A stretch of 64,000 nt of DNA. Origin: Rubrobacter xylanophilus DSM 9941. GTDB lineage: Bacteria > Actinomycetota > Rubrobacteria > Rubrobacterales > Rubrobacteraceae. Numbering within the stretch: position 1 is the stretch's first letter; each line of letters starts with the position of its first letter. Location: assembly GCF_000014185.1 (NCBI RefSeq), contig NC_008148.1, positions 1,054,001 through 1,118,000 on the forward strand, written 5' to 3'. A program made the position numbers and the translations under genes. Under the pieces are notes generated by a model. The model saw only the letters and a program-made list of their open reading frames with translations. It did no database searches and was not told the DNA's origin. Positions 25,141 through 32,624 of the stretch are shown here, piece after piece.

Positions 25141-26294
25141 GCCTTCTCCTTCCCCGCGTTCTCCCGGGGCAGGAGGAGCAGGAGGGCCCAGAGGGCGGCG
25201 AGCAGCAGGTTGCGCAGCAGGAGCAGCTCTGGTCCCGGGGGGCTGCCGGAGAGGAGCGCCTCGTAGTGGAGGGGGAAGACCTGGGTTGTGAGCCAGCAGG
25301 CGGCCAGGAGGACCGCGCAGAGCGCGCCTCCCGGGACCCCGCCCGCGGCGAGCGGGACGAGGGGCAGGAGCCAGAGCGCGTACTGCGGCGAGAGCACCTT
25401 GGAGCCGAGCATGAAGGCCAGAACGAGGGCCGCGGCGTACCGCGCGAAGCCGCCGGCGCCGAGGGGCCCCTCCCGCCGGGCCCGCCACGCGGCGAGCGCG
25501 GTGAGCCCGAGGAGCGCCAGGGTGAGGGGCGGGGTGAGCGCGAGGGCGGGCTCGGCCCACCCGCCCCGCACCTCGAAGGCCCCGTACCGGAAGTCCACCT
25601 CCCGGACCCGGCCGAGGGCGAGGGCCACCGAGGCCGCGAGGCTCTCGACCTGCAGCCCCCGCTGCGCGTGGTAGGCCAGGCTCCCCAGAAAGCCCCCCCC
25701 GCCGAGGAGCAGGGCGGGGACGGCGAAGGCCGCGGCCGCCGCCCCGAAGACCGCGAGCCCCCGCGCCGCCCCGCGGCTCCGGGCGAGGGCGAGCGGGGGG
25801 AGCGCGAGCGCGGGGACGAGCTTCGCCGCCGCCCCGAACCCCAGGGCCCCGTAGGAGAGGAGCAGCCACCGACCGCCGAGCGTGGCCCCGAAGGCCGCGG
25901 CGGCCAGGGCGAGCGCCACCGCCGCGTCGTAGCGGGTCACGGCGACCGGGTAGAGCAGGACCGCGCCGAGGGCGAAGGTGGCGGCGGGCAGCAACCAGGC
26001 GCGGGGGCCGCGCAGGCGGCGGGCGGCGAGCGCCACGAGCACGAGCGCGGCGAGCAGGACGAGCGCCATCTGCGCGGCGAAGGCCGTTATGTAGCCGAAC
26101 CGGCCGTCGGTGAGCAGCGCCGGGGGGACGAAGACCGGCAGGCTCCCGGGCGGGTACTCGATAAAGAAGTCCCGGTAGGGGATCTCGCCGCGCAGCAGGG
26201 CCTCGGCGGCTCCGTAGTAGAGGGCGAGGTCGTTGGACTCCTCGCGCAGCCCCGAGGGGAGGCTCGAGAACCCGGCGGCGAGTCCCCAGAGCAT
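25137..26294 (-). CDS. Polytopic membrane protein, GT87/DUF2029-like glycosyltransferase
   Basis: About 385 residues, mostly hydrophobic, with about ten membrane helices. The EIPYRDFFIEYPPGSLPVF loop, with an acidic pair and YPPG, resembles the first periplasmic loop of GT-C mannosyltransferases that use polyprenyl-phosphate sugars. The start is uncertain. ATG at 26294 is the first standard start, but the open frame and its hydrophobicity (LLSFWLPLAGLGA) extend upstream to about 26384, where a GGAGGAG precedes an ATA codon, so a non-standard start is possible. It is followed by the PepSY-fused membrane protein with an ATGA overlap, suggesting joint action on an envelope glycan. Confidence 0.7.
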   Translation of the reverse strand: MLWGLAAGFSSLPSGLREESNDLALYYGAAEALLRGEIPYRDFFIEYPPGSLPVFVPPALLTDGRFGYITAFAAQMALVLLAALVLVALAARRLRGPRAWLLPAATFALGAVLLYPVAVTRYDAAVALALAAAAFGATLGGRWLLLSYGALGFGAAAKLVPALALPPLALARSRGAARGLAVFGAAAAAFAVPALLLGGGGFLGSLAYHAQRGLQVESLAASVALALGRVREVDFRYGAFEVRGGWAEPALALTPPLTLALLGLTALAAWRARREGPLGAGGFARYAAALVLAFMLGSKVLSPQYALWLLPLVPLAAGGVPGGALCAVLLAACWLTTQVFPLHYEALLSGSPPGPELLLLRNLLLAALWALLLLLPRENAGKEKA

Positions 26295-26380
26295 GGCGGC
26301 CCCGAGCCCCGCGAGCGGGAGCCAGAAGGAGAGGAGGGGACGGCCCTCCCCCGCGGCCCTCCGGGTTTCGGCCTCCCCGG

Positions 26381-27580
26381 CTATTCCGCCAGCTCCTCCA
26401 GGTCGTGGCCGAAGAGCTCCGCGAGGGGCTCGAGGCCCTCCGGGGCCCCGGTGAAGAGCACCGCGTCGCCGCCCCGCAGCCTGAAGGTGTCGCGCGGCCG
26501 GTAGGCCCAGCGCCCCCCGCGGCTCACCGCCAGCACGAACATACCGGTCTCGGTCTCCAGGTGCAGCGCGCGCAGGGTCTCGCCGTCGGCCCGGGAGCCG
26601 GGGGCGACGGCGAGCTTGAAGACCACCTCGTCCGACTCGCCGACCGCGGCGGAGAGCACGGGGTGTATCTCCTCGCCCTGCTCGACCATCCACACCATCT
26701 CCTTGGCGCAGTCGGCGATGGTCTCGGAGGCGGTGGCCAGGTGCAGCAGCCCGCGCAGCCGGGCGGGCTCCTCCACGTGGGAGGCGGCCAGCAGCACCCA
26801 GCGCTCCAGCCGGTAGCGCATCTCGTCCATCTCGTCCTCGATGGCCACCACCTCGCGGGCGAGGCCGGCGTCGCGGTAGAGGAGGGCGGAGTAGGCCAGC
26901 CCGACCGCCACCTCGGAGATGTTCTTCATCTCGATGAGGATGTCCACCGCCCGCTCCAGCTCGGAGAGCGGCCCGGAGGGCCCGGCGGGCTCCGGGCGGC
27001 GCAGCGGCGGCGCCCCGGCCAGCTCCCTCAGCTCGGCCACCCCCTCCGGGGGGCCCTGCAGAAAGAGCACGTCCCCCGCCCGCAGCACCTGCTCGGGCCC
27101 GGGGTCGAAGTGCCACTCGTCGCCCGAGCGGACGGCTATGGGGCGCATCCCGGTCTCCACCGGGAGGTCTATCTCCTCCAGGCTCCTGCCGTCGAGGGCG
27201 CTGCCCGCGTGCACCCGGACGCGGGAGGGGATCTCCTCGGCCTCCGGGATGTCGTGCAGGAGCTCCGGCGGTATCCCGAGCCGCTTCACCACGATCTTGG
27301 CGATGTCGTAGGCGGCGTTGCCGATCTTCTCGATGTCCTGCACGACCTGCAGGATGCCGGCCATCTGCTCGGCGTCGGAGGGGCTGCGGGCGGCGAGCAC
27401 CGCGAGCGTCCGCATGTCGAAGACGAGCTGGTTGAGCCGCTCCTCGAGCCGGAAGACCTCCTCGGAGATGTCCTCGGAGTCGTAGAGGATCGCCGCGTAT
27501 GCCAGGTCCACCATGAGCTCGGAGGTGTCCTTGGCCTCGGCGAGCATGTCCTTGAGGTTTCTGGGTTGAGCTTCGCGCAT
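26381..27580 (-). CDS. Tandem PhoU/RCK_C (TrkA-C) regulatory protein
   Basis: A 399-residue protein built as a duplication: PhoU-like helical bundle (about 1-105), RCK_C/TrkA-C domain (about 110-190), second PhoU-like bundle (about 205-305) and second RCK_C (about 310-390). Each RCK_C shows the R-x-G-D-x-x-F/L pattern (LRAGDVLFLQGPPEG; LRGGDAVLFTGAPEG). RCK_C domains bind nucleotides such as c-di-AMP and gate ion channels. No signal or membrane segment is present. It lies ten bases upstream of the start of no gene but directly downstream of the MgtE-type transporter on the same strand, so it probably regulates that transporter. A diadenylate-cyclase-like gene lies at 34924-35517. Confidence 0.82.
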   Translation of the reverse strand: MREAQPRNLKDMLAEAKDTSELMVDLAYAAILYDSEDISEEVFRLEERLNQLVFDMRTLAVLAARSPSDAEQMAGILQVVQDIEKIGNAAYDIAKIVVKRLGIPPELLHDIPEAEEIPSRVRVHAGSALDGRSLEEIDLPVETGMRPIAVRSGDEWHFDPGPEQVLRAGDVLFLQGPPEGVAELRELAGAPPLRRPEPAGPSGPLSELERAVDILIEMKNISEVAVGLAYSALLYRDAGLAREVVAIEDEMDEMRYRLERWVLLAASHVEEPARLRGLLHLATASETIADCAKEMVWMVEQGEEIHPVLSAAVGESDEVVFKLAVAPGSRADGETLRALHLETETGMFVLAVSRGGRWAYRPRDTFRLRGGDAVLFTGAPEGLEPLAELFGHDLEELAE

Positions 27581-27590
27581 GTCAGGTCAA

Positions 27591-28865
27591 CTACCCCGCC
27601 AGTCCGAAAACCACCAGGGAGATTATAAGGCTGATGAAGCCGAGCAGGTCTACGCTGGCGGTGATGACGGGGATGCCGTAGGTGTCGGGGTCGAGCCCGA
27701 AGCGGTAGCTCACGGCGGAGCCGTAGTAGGCCGCGAGCACGGAGGCGGTGGTGGCCAGAAGCCCGGCGAGCACGGTGAGGCCGGCCATGAGCGGCAGCCC
27801 GGGGCTCGCCTGCCCGAGCGCGGCCGCGAGCAGGTGAGAGGCCGCCCCGATGAACACGTAGACGCCGCCGGCGAAGATGTAGGTGAGGGTGAAGTCCCGG
27901 ACCGCCGCGAGCTGCGGCAGCCCGCGCGGCTCGAGGAGGCCGAGGTGCATCTTGGAGGCCAGGCGGCTGGCGAGGATGCCGCCGAGTGCGCCGCCGAGCT
28001 GCAGAAAGGCGGGCAGAAGGATCAGGAGCGCCGGGAAGGTGAGGAAGTGCTCGAGCCGGTCCTCGAGCGCGAGCCCCACGAGGATCATGATGGTCCCGGT
28101 GGCGGCGAGGATGGGGAGGCTCTCGGCGAGGATCCTCCTGAGGCCGCCGGAGCCCCGCCGGAAGCCGTAGAGGAGCGCCGCGGCGGCCAGCGCCGCGAGC
28201 GCGAGCGCCAGGAGCGCGGAGAAGACGGGGATCCCGATGAGGTAGGAGGCGGCGACGAGCGCGGGCAGGGTGAGGATGTCCCCGGCGGCGGTGAGCATGG
28301 GGGCGGCTATGTTGTCCATGTCCCACCCGCGGGAGACGCTGAGGCGGGAGACGGCCAGGGTTATCCCGAGCAGGAGCACCCCGGCGAGGATGCCCCCCAC
28401 GGCCGAGATGATCACGTAGTCGACCACGGAGAGCTCCGTGCGCACCCCGAGCACCCCGCACAGCGCCCACGCCAGCACGGCCAGAAAGATGCCGGAGGCC
28501 AGCGAGAGGACCGACGCGGCCAGAACGTTCTCCGCCAGCACCCCCCGCCGGAGGCTGAAGGAGAAGAGGCCGGTCTGGATGGAGGTGGAGATCCTGCTGC
28601 CCATCGCCCCGAAGATCGCACCCCGCATCCCGATCGCCGCCGGGATCAGCACCGCAAGCCCCACCAGCTCCTCCAGCCTGCCCTCTATCCCCGCGAGCAC
28701 GATGCCCGCGGCAAGCTCCCCCACCGAGGAGACGAAGAGCGCCGCAAACCCCTGCCGCAGCGTCTCCTTCTCCTCCGTGAGGTAGCCAAAGACCCGCGGC
28801 GTGAGGCGGGGCCTCAGCCGCCGGAGGCCAGCCCTCCGAATGGCCTTCTGCTCCTTCTCCTGCAC
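27591..28865 (-). CDS. MgtE/SLC41-type divalent cation transporter
   Basis: A 424-residue transporter with two MgtE membrane domains (SLC41-like), without the cytosolic CBS pair of classical MgtE. Typical blocks are GAIFGAMGSRISTSIQTGLF in the first and LGGALGGILASRLASKMHLG in the second; GWDMDNIAAPMLTAAGDILT holds acidic residues suited to Mg2+ coordination. The start is GTG at 28865: a TTTACA-N17-TATACA promoter ends seven bases before it, whereas the longer in-frame start at 28940 would lie upstream of that promoter. The message is therefore leaderless. The regulatory domain may be supplied in trans by the PhoU/RCK_C protein just downstream. Confidence 0.85.
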   Translation of the reverse strand: MQEKEQKAIRRAGLRRLRPRLTPRVFGYLTEEKETLRQGFAALFVSSVGELAAGIVLAGIEGRLEELVGLAVLIPAAIGMRGAIFGAMGSRISTSIQTGLFSFSLRRGVLAENVLAASVLSLASGIFLAVLAWALCGVLGVRTELSVVDYVIISAVGGILAGVLLLGITLAVSRLSVSRGWDMDNIAAPMLTAAGDILTLPALVAASYLIGIPVFSALLALALAALAAAALLYGFRRGSGGLRRILAESLPILAATGTIMILVGLALEDRLEHFLTFPALLILLPAFLQLGGALGGILASRLASKMHLGLLEPRGLPQLAAVRDFTLTYIFAGGVYVFIGAASHLLAAALGQASPGLPLMAGLTVLAGLLATTASVLAAYYGSAVSYRFGLDPDTYGIPVITASVDLLGFISLIISLVVFGLAG

Positions 28866-28872
28866 CCGGTGT

Positions 28873-28901
28873 TGTATAGCCCGCCCATACCCCTTTGTAA
28901 A
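28873..28901 (-). promoter_or_regulatory. Leaderless promoter of the MgtE-type gene
   Basis: On the minus strand, -35 TTTACA (28896-28901), a 17-base spacer and -10 TATACA (28873-28878). The -10 box ends seven bases before the GTG start at 28865. This fixes the gene start and excludes the longer frame beginning at 28940. Confidence 0.85.
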
Positions 28902-28929
28902 GCGCGGGGACCCCCCTTCGTATGATAAA

Positions 28930-28940
28930 ATGTAATACAT
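28930..28940. promoter_or_regulatory. Palindrome, candidate RHH autoregulatory operator
   Basis: ATGTAATACAT, a perfect five-base inverted repeat around a central A, in an AT-rich island (28920-28965) that stands out against the GC-rich background. It lies about 40 bases before the RHH gene and next to TATGAT (28921-28926), a candidate -10 box. Confidence 0.5.
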
Positions 28941-28979
28941 GATTGGTTAGAAAATAGGTTATAGAGGAGGTGCTGCGGG

Positions 28980-29333
28980 ATGGGAGAGGATGTCGAGCGG
29001 CTGGTTGCGGGCTACATCGAGGCGCTGGAGGGGCGGCGGGGGCGTCCCTCCAAGCCGGTGACGTTCTCGGTGCGGCTGAGCGAGCGGGACCACGCGCGGC
29101 TGGTGTGGCTGGCGGAGGCGCTCGGCACGCAGAAGACCCCGCTCGCCGAGGAGCTGTTGCGGGCGGCGATGCGGGAGGCGATGGAGCGGTACGCCCGGTG
29201 GGCCTCGCCGGAGGACCCCGAGGGCTTTCTGGAGGAGGCGGAGCGCAGGATCGGGGAGCTCGAGCGGGGGCCCGGGGGGCCGCCCGGGCCGAAGCGGGGC
29301 GGCCCGCGCGGGAAGCCCGGGCGTCCGGTCTGA
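28980..29333 (+). CDS. Ribbon-helix-helix (CopG-like) DNA-binding protein
   Basis: A 117-residue protein. The segment KPVTFSVRLSERDHARLVWL followed by KTPLAEELLRAAMREAM has the strand-helix-helix pattern of RHH repressors, with the DNA-contacting strand at VTFSVRL. The N-terminal 20 residues form a short helix, and the C-terminal tail is rich in Pro, Gly and Arg. GAGGAGG lies nine bases before the ATG. The AT-rich upstream region contains the ATGTAATACAT palindrome, a plausible self-regulatory site. No toxin gene follows; the next gene is an ArsB-like transporter ten bases downstream, so the target may be that transporter or the divergent MgtE-type gene. Confidence 0.75.
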   Translation: MGEDVERLVAGYIEALEGRRGRPSKPVTFSVRLSERDHARLVWLAEALGTQKTPLAEELLRAAMREAMERYARWASPEDPEGFLEEAERRIGELERGPGGPPGPKRGGPRGKPGRPV

Positions 29334-29343
29334 GGGGCGGCGC

Positions 29344-30597
29344 TTGCTCGCCGGCGGGCTGCTCGCCGCGACGGTGCTGCTGGTGCTCGTCCGGCCCGGC
29401 GGCGTGGGGGAGGCCTGGTGGGGTGCGGCCGGCGGGGCGCTGGCGCTCGCGCTCGGGCTCGTCGGGCCCGGGGAGGCGCTCGGGGCGCTGGGGGAGATGC
29501 GGGAGGCCTTCATGCTGCTCGCGGGGATGGTGCTCCTCGGCGGGGTGGCCGGGAGGGCCGGCTTCTTCGAGGGGGTCGCGGCGCTCGCGGCGCGCGCGGG
29601 CGGGGGGCGGACGGGCCGGCTGTTTCTCATGGTCTTTCTGGCGGGCTCGGCGGTCACCGCCGTGCTTTCGCTCGACGCCACGGCCGTGGTGCTCACGCCC
29701 GTGGTGTGCGCCATGGTCGCCCGCCTGGGGCTTCCCCTGCTGCCCTTCGCCTTCGCCTGCGTCTACGCGGCCAACACGGCCTCGCTGTTTCTCCCGGTCT
29801 CCAACCTGACCAACCTGCTGGCCTACGACGCCCTGGACCTCGGCTTTCTGCGCTTCGCCGCCGTCATGCTGCTCCCCGGGGCGCTCGCCGTGGCGGCCAA
29901 CGCCGCCGTGCTGGGGGCCCTCTTCCGGAGGGAACTGGCCGGCGGCTACCGCCTCTGCGGCTTCGAGCCCGAGAACCCGGCCTTTCTGCGTCTCTCGGCC
30001 GCGGCGGTGGCCGGGGTGCTCGTCGCGCTGCCCGCGGCCTCCGCGCTCGGGGTGCCGGCCGGTCCGGTGGCCCTCGCCGGCGGGGCCGGACTCGCCGCGG
30101 CGGCGCTCACGCGGGGCTGGATGGGGACGGGGGAGGCCGTCCGGTGCGTGCCCTGGGGCCTGCTCGCGCTGGTCGCCGGGCTCTTCGTCGTCGTGCGGGC
30201 CGCGGGGGACGCCGGGCTCGCGCGGCTCCCCGAGGAGCTGCTGCTCCGGCTGTCCGCAGAGGGCGGTCTGGCCGGCCTGCTCGGGGTCGCGGCGGTCGCC
30301 GCGCTGGGCTCCAACCTCATCAACAACCTCCCCCTGCTGGCCCTCTCCCTGGAGGCCGCGGGGCGGGCCGGGGAGCCGGCGGTCTACGCCCTCCTGCTCG
30401 GGACCGACATAGGGCCCAACCTGGCCTTCACCGGATCTCTCGCCACCCTCATCTGGCTCGGCCTCGTGCGCGAGCGGGGGATGGAGGTGGGGGCGGGCCG
30501 CTTCCTGGCCGTCGGGCTCGCGGCCACGCCCCCGGCGCTGCTCGCCGCCGTCCTGGGGCTGTGGGTCTCGCTGCGGCTCGTCGCCGCGGGGCCCTAG
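29344..30597 (+). CDS. ArsB-like ion transporter (third family member in the window)
   Basis: A 417-residue membrane protein with about 11 helices, closer to ArsB than the pair at 1891-5055: SLDATAVVLTPVVCAMV and SLFLPVSNLTNLLAYDALD match the arsenite/antimonite efflux pump signatures, and a second-half repeat is seen in GSNLINNLPLLALSLEAAG and GTDIGPNLAFTGSLATL. Arsenite export is plausible, but no arsR, arsC or arsA is nearby, so another anion is possible. TTG at 29344 follows the RHH gene by ten bases with a GAGGGG ribosome site. The stop shares CTAG with the convergent DoxX gene. Confidence 0.8.
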   Translation: MLAGGLLAATVLLVLVRPGGVGEAWWGAAGGALALALGLVGPGEALGALGEMREAFMLLAGMVLLGGVAGRAGFFEGVAALAARAGGGRTGRLFLMVFLAGSAVTAVLSLDATAVVLTPVVCAMVARLGLPLLPFAFACVYAANTASLFLPVSNLTNLLAYDALDLGFLRFAAVMLLPGALAVAANAAVLGALFRRELAGGYRLCGFEPENPAFLRLSAAAVAGVLVALPAASALGVPAGPVALAGGAGLAAAALTRGWMGTGEAVRCVPWGLLALVAGLFVVVRAAGDAGLARLPEELLLRLSAEGGLAGLLGVAAVAALGSNLINNLPLLALSLEAAGRAGEPAVYALLLGTDIGPNLAFTGSLATLIWLGLVRERGMEVGAGRFLAVGLAATPPALLAAVLGLWVSLRLVAAGP

Positions 30598-31130
30598 GAG
30601 GGCTGCTGCTCGCCCCCGGCGAGCCCCTCGCGCGGCTCCTCCTGCTGCTGCGGCTCCGCCTGCACCCCGTAGCGGTAGACCACCAGCGCGATGGCCAGCA
30701 GCCCCAGCGGGGCCAGCCAGCCCGGCAGCCGGACGCCGAGGGCCCGGTCCAGGGAGTAGCGTCCGGGGCCGTTCAGCATCAGGGCCGCCGCCACCGCCGC
30801 GTTCGTCACCGGAAGCTCCGCCCCGCCCTCGGTGACCCAGATGGGCTTCCCGCGGTGGGCCGTTGCGGTGGCCATGGACATCGCCGCGATTATCCCCAGC
30901 GGGCCGAGCGGGTTCAGGAGGCCCAGGGCGGTGAGGGTGCCACCGCCGAACTCCGAGGCCCCGCCGATGGCCGCCCAGGTGCGCCCCGGCCTCAGGCCGA
31001 GCGACTCCATAAACCCGCTCGTCCCCTCCATCCCGGGCCCGTCGAACCACCCGAAGAGCTTCTGTGCCCCGTGGCCGGCGACGAGCCCGCCGACCACCAG
31101 CCTCAACAGCGCCGCCGACAGGTCGCGCAT
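30594..31130 (-). CDS. DoxX-family membrane protein
   Basis: A 178-residue protein with four membrane helices. The N-terminus LLRLVVGGLVAGHGAQKLFG is the DoxX family signature, followed by GLRPGRTWAAIGGASEFGGG. Bacterial DoxX proteins are linked to thiosulfate or quinol oxidation and, in mycobacteria, to a membrane complex with superoxide dismutase. The charged C-terminal tail (about 25 residues, rich in Gln and Glu) is cytoplasmic or extracytoplasmic, not decidable. GAGGAGGAGAGAG precedes the ATG. It lies just downstream of the TetR gene on the same strand, 60 bases apart, and may share its control. Confidence 0.82.
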   Translation of the reverse strand: MRDLSAALLRLVVGGLVAGHGAQKLFGWFDGPGMEGTSGFMESLGLRPGRTWAAIGGASEFGGGTLTALGLLNPLGPLGIIAAMSMATATAHRGKPIWVTEGGAELPVTNAAVAAALMLNGPGRYSLDRALGVRLPGWLAPLGLLAIALVVYRYGVQAEPQQQEEPREGLAGGEQQPS

Positions 31131-31190
31131 CTCTCTCCTCCTCTCTCTCGCCTCTGCCGGATGTTTCCCGGGTTCTGCACCTCCCGAAAC

Positions 31191-31883
31191 CTACACCCTC
31201 CTCTCCCGCTCCGCCAACCCTCCGCCGCGCCCGGGCACGAGCGACCTGAGCCCGGCCGCGATCCTCTCGGCGCTCATACCCTGTACCCGCCGCTGGTGGT
31301 AGTAGAGGTCCACCCCCAGCGGCGCGAGCAGCGCCTCGGAGAGGTACTCCACGTCGAGCTCCTCGCCGAGAGCCCCCTCCCTCACCGCCGCCCGCAGGAG
31401 CCCGAGCACCGTCCAGCGGCGCCACTGGTGGGCCGGGTGCGAGTAGTACGCGACGCGCGCCTCGCCCGAGAGGGGCTCGTGCCCGCCGTAGAGGAGGTCC
31501 AGGTTCTCCTCGGTGAAGCGCGCGAGCCGCGAGAGGAAGCGGTCGAGCTTCTCGAGGGGCCCGGAGCCCGGGTCTGCGAGGTCGCGCATCGTCTCCTCCT
31601 GCAGCTGCCGGGTGGGCTCGTCGAGCAGGGCCTCGCAGAGCACGCCCTTGTGCGGGAAGCGCCGGTAGAGGGTGCCCTTCCCGATCCCGGCCTCGCGCGC
31701 GATCTCCTCCATGCTCACCGCGCACGCCCCGCGCTCCGCAAACAGCCTTCGGGCGGCCTCGACGATGCGCCGCCGGTTGCGCGCCGCGTCGCTGCGCTCG
31801 GCCGCCTCCGGCGCAGGCCGCCCCAGGTGGTCCAGCCGCCACCGCGCCCCTCTGGTCCCTTCCCGTCGCACCAGGGCCTCCAT
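31191..31883 (-). CDS. TetR-family regulator, divergent from wrbA
   Basis: A 230-residue TetR regulator. The DNA-binding domain spans about residues 35-85: RRIVEAARRLFAERGACAVS, MEEIAREAGIGKGTLYRRFP and the KGVLCEALLDE helix. The remaining 145 residues form a helical ligand domain. A 24-base perfect palindrome (31929-31952) lies between it and wrbA at the start points of both promoters, so it very likely represses wrbA and itself. Ligand unknown; a quinone or other electrophile would suit the neighbours. ATG at 31883 is the first good start before the HTH. Confidence 0.88.
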   Translation of the reverse strand: MEALVRREGTRGARWRLDHLGRPAPEAAERSDAARNRRRIVEAARRLFAERGACAVSMEEIAREAGIGKGTLYRRFPHKGVLCEALLDEPTRQLQEETMRDLADPGSGPLEKLDRFLSRLARFTEENLDLLYGGHEPLSGEARVAYYSHPAHQWRRWTVLGLLRAAVREGALGEELDVEYLSEALLAPLGVDLYYHQRRVQGMSAERIAAGLRSLVPGRGGGLAERERRV

Positions 31884-31892
31884 CCCCGAGCC

Positions 31893-31921
31893 TTGACACC
31901 TCCAGTCTACCGCGATAGGCT
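31893..31921 (+). promoter_or_regulatory. wrbA promoter
   Basis: TTGACA (31893-31898), 17-base spacer and TAGGCT (31916-31921) on the plus strand. Transcription should start around 31928, at the edge of the operator. Confidence 0.75.
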
Positions 31922-31928
31922 CATCTTC

Positions 31929-31952
31929 CGAAGCGGACGCACGTCCGCTTCG
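31929..31952. promoter_or_regulatory. TetR operator
   Basis: A perfect inverted repeat: CGAAGCGGACG and CGTCCGCTTCG with a two-base centre (CA). It sits immediately after the wrbA start point and before the minus-strand -10 box TATACT (31962-31967), so one bound dimer could block both genes. Confidence 0.85.
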
Positions 31953-31982
31953 CTTGTAGAGAGTATAGCAGAGAGGAGCGTG

Positions 31983-32591
31983 ATGGCGAAGGTAGCGGTG
32001 ATCTACTACAGCGCGACGGGCAACGTCTACGCTCTTGCCCGGGCCGTGGAGGAGGGCGCGAGGGAGGCGGGGGCAGAGGTGCGCTTCCGCAAGGTCAGGG
32101 AGCTTGCGCCCGAGGAGGCGATAAAGAGCAACAAGGGCTGGTACGACCACGCCCTGGAGACGCAGGACGTGCCGGAGGCTTCGCTCGAGGATCTGGAGTG
32201 GGCCGACGCCTACGCCTTCGGGACGCCGACGCGCTTCGGGAACGTCTCGGCCCAGCTCAAGCAGTTCCTGGACACCGCGGGGCCGCTGTGGGCGGAGGGC
32301 AAGCTCGCGGACAAGGTCGCGGCCGGCTTCACCAGCGCCCAGAACGCGCACGGCGGGCAGGAGAGCACGCTCCTCAGCCTCTACAACGTGTTCATGCACT
32401 GGGGCGCGGTCATAGTCCCGCCCGGCTACACCGACCAGAGCGTCTTCGAGGCCGGCGGCAACCCCTACGGGGCGAGCAGCACCGACCCGCTGAACGGCGA
32501 GGGGCCGGGCGAGGCCGAGCTCGCCGCCGCTCGGTACCTCGGGCGCAGGGTCGCCGAGAAGGCCGAGGCCCTCGTCGCGAGCCGGGTCTAG
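31983..32591 (+). CDS. wrbA: NAD(P)H:quinone oxidoreductase WrbA
   Basis: A 202-residue flavodoxin-like enzyme that reduces quinones by two electrons using FMN. The FMN phosphate loop is in VIYYSATGNVYALARAVEEG, and the flavin ring loops are FGTPTRFGNVSAQLKQFLD and SAQNAHGGQESTLLSLYNVF, typical of WrbA. AGGAG precedes the ATG. It has its own promoter with a TetR operator, and lies close to MhqO/MhqD-type genes, so the region looks devoted to quinone stress. Length and motifs are standard for the family. Confidence 0.95.
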   Translation: MAKVAVIYYSATGNVYALARAVEEGAREAGAEVRFRKVRELAPEEAIKSNKGWYDHALETQDVPEASLEDLEWADAYAFGTPTRFGNVSAQLKQFLDTAGPLWAEGKLADKVAAGFTSAQNAHGGQESTLLSLYNVFMHWGAVIVPPGYTDQSVFEAGGNPYGASSTDPLNGEGPGEAELAAARYLGRRVAEKAEALVASRV

Positions 32592-32612
32592 CGCCGGCCG
32601 CGGGGCCCACGC

Positions 32613-32618
32613 TACCAT
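32613..32618 (+). promoter_or_regulatory. -10 box of the iron-type dehydrogenase gene
   Basis: TACCAT six bases before the GTG at 32625, with no ribosome site; a candidate leaderless promoter. No good -35 box is seen. Confidence 0.45.
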
Positions 32619-32624
32619 AGAACC

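Noticed and set aside
28866-28940. N-terminal extension of the MgtE-type protein to an ATG at 28940
   Set aside because: A TTTACA-N17-TATACA promoter lies inside this stretch and ends seven bases before GTG 28865. The extension would be upstream of transcription, and its sequence is unlike a transporter N-terminus.
29344-30597. An arsenic resistance operon around the ArsB-like gene
   Set aside because: No arsR, arsC, arsA or acr3 is present nearby. The preceding regulator is an RHH protein, so the arsenic call would rest on one transporter family alone.
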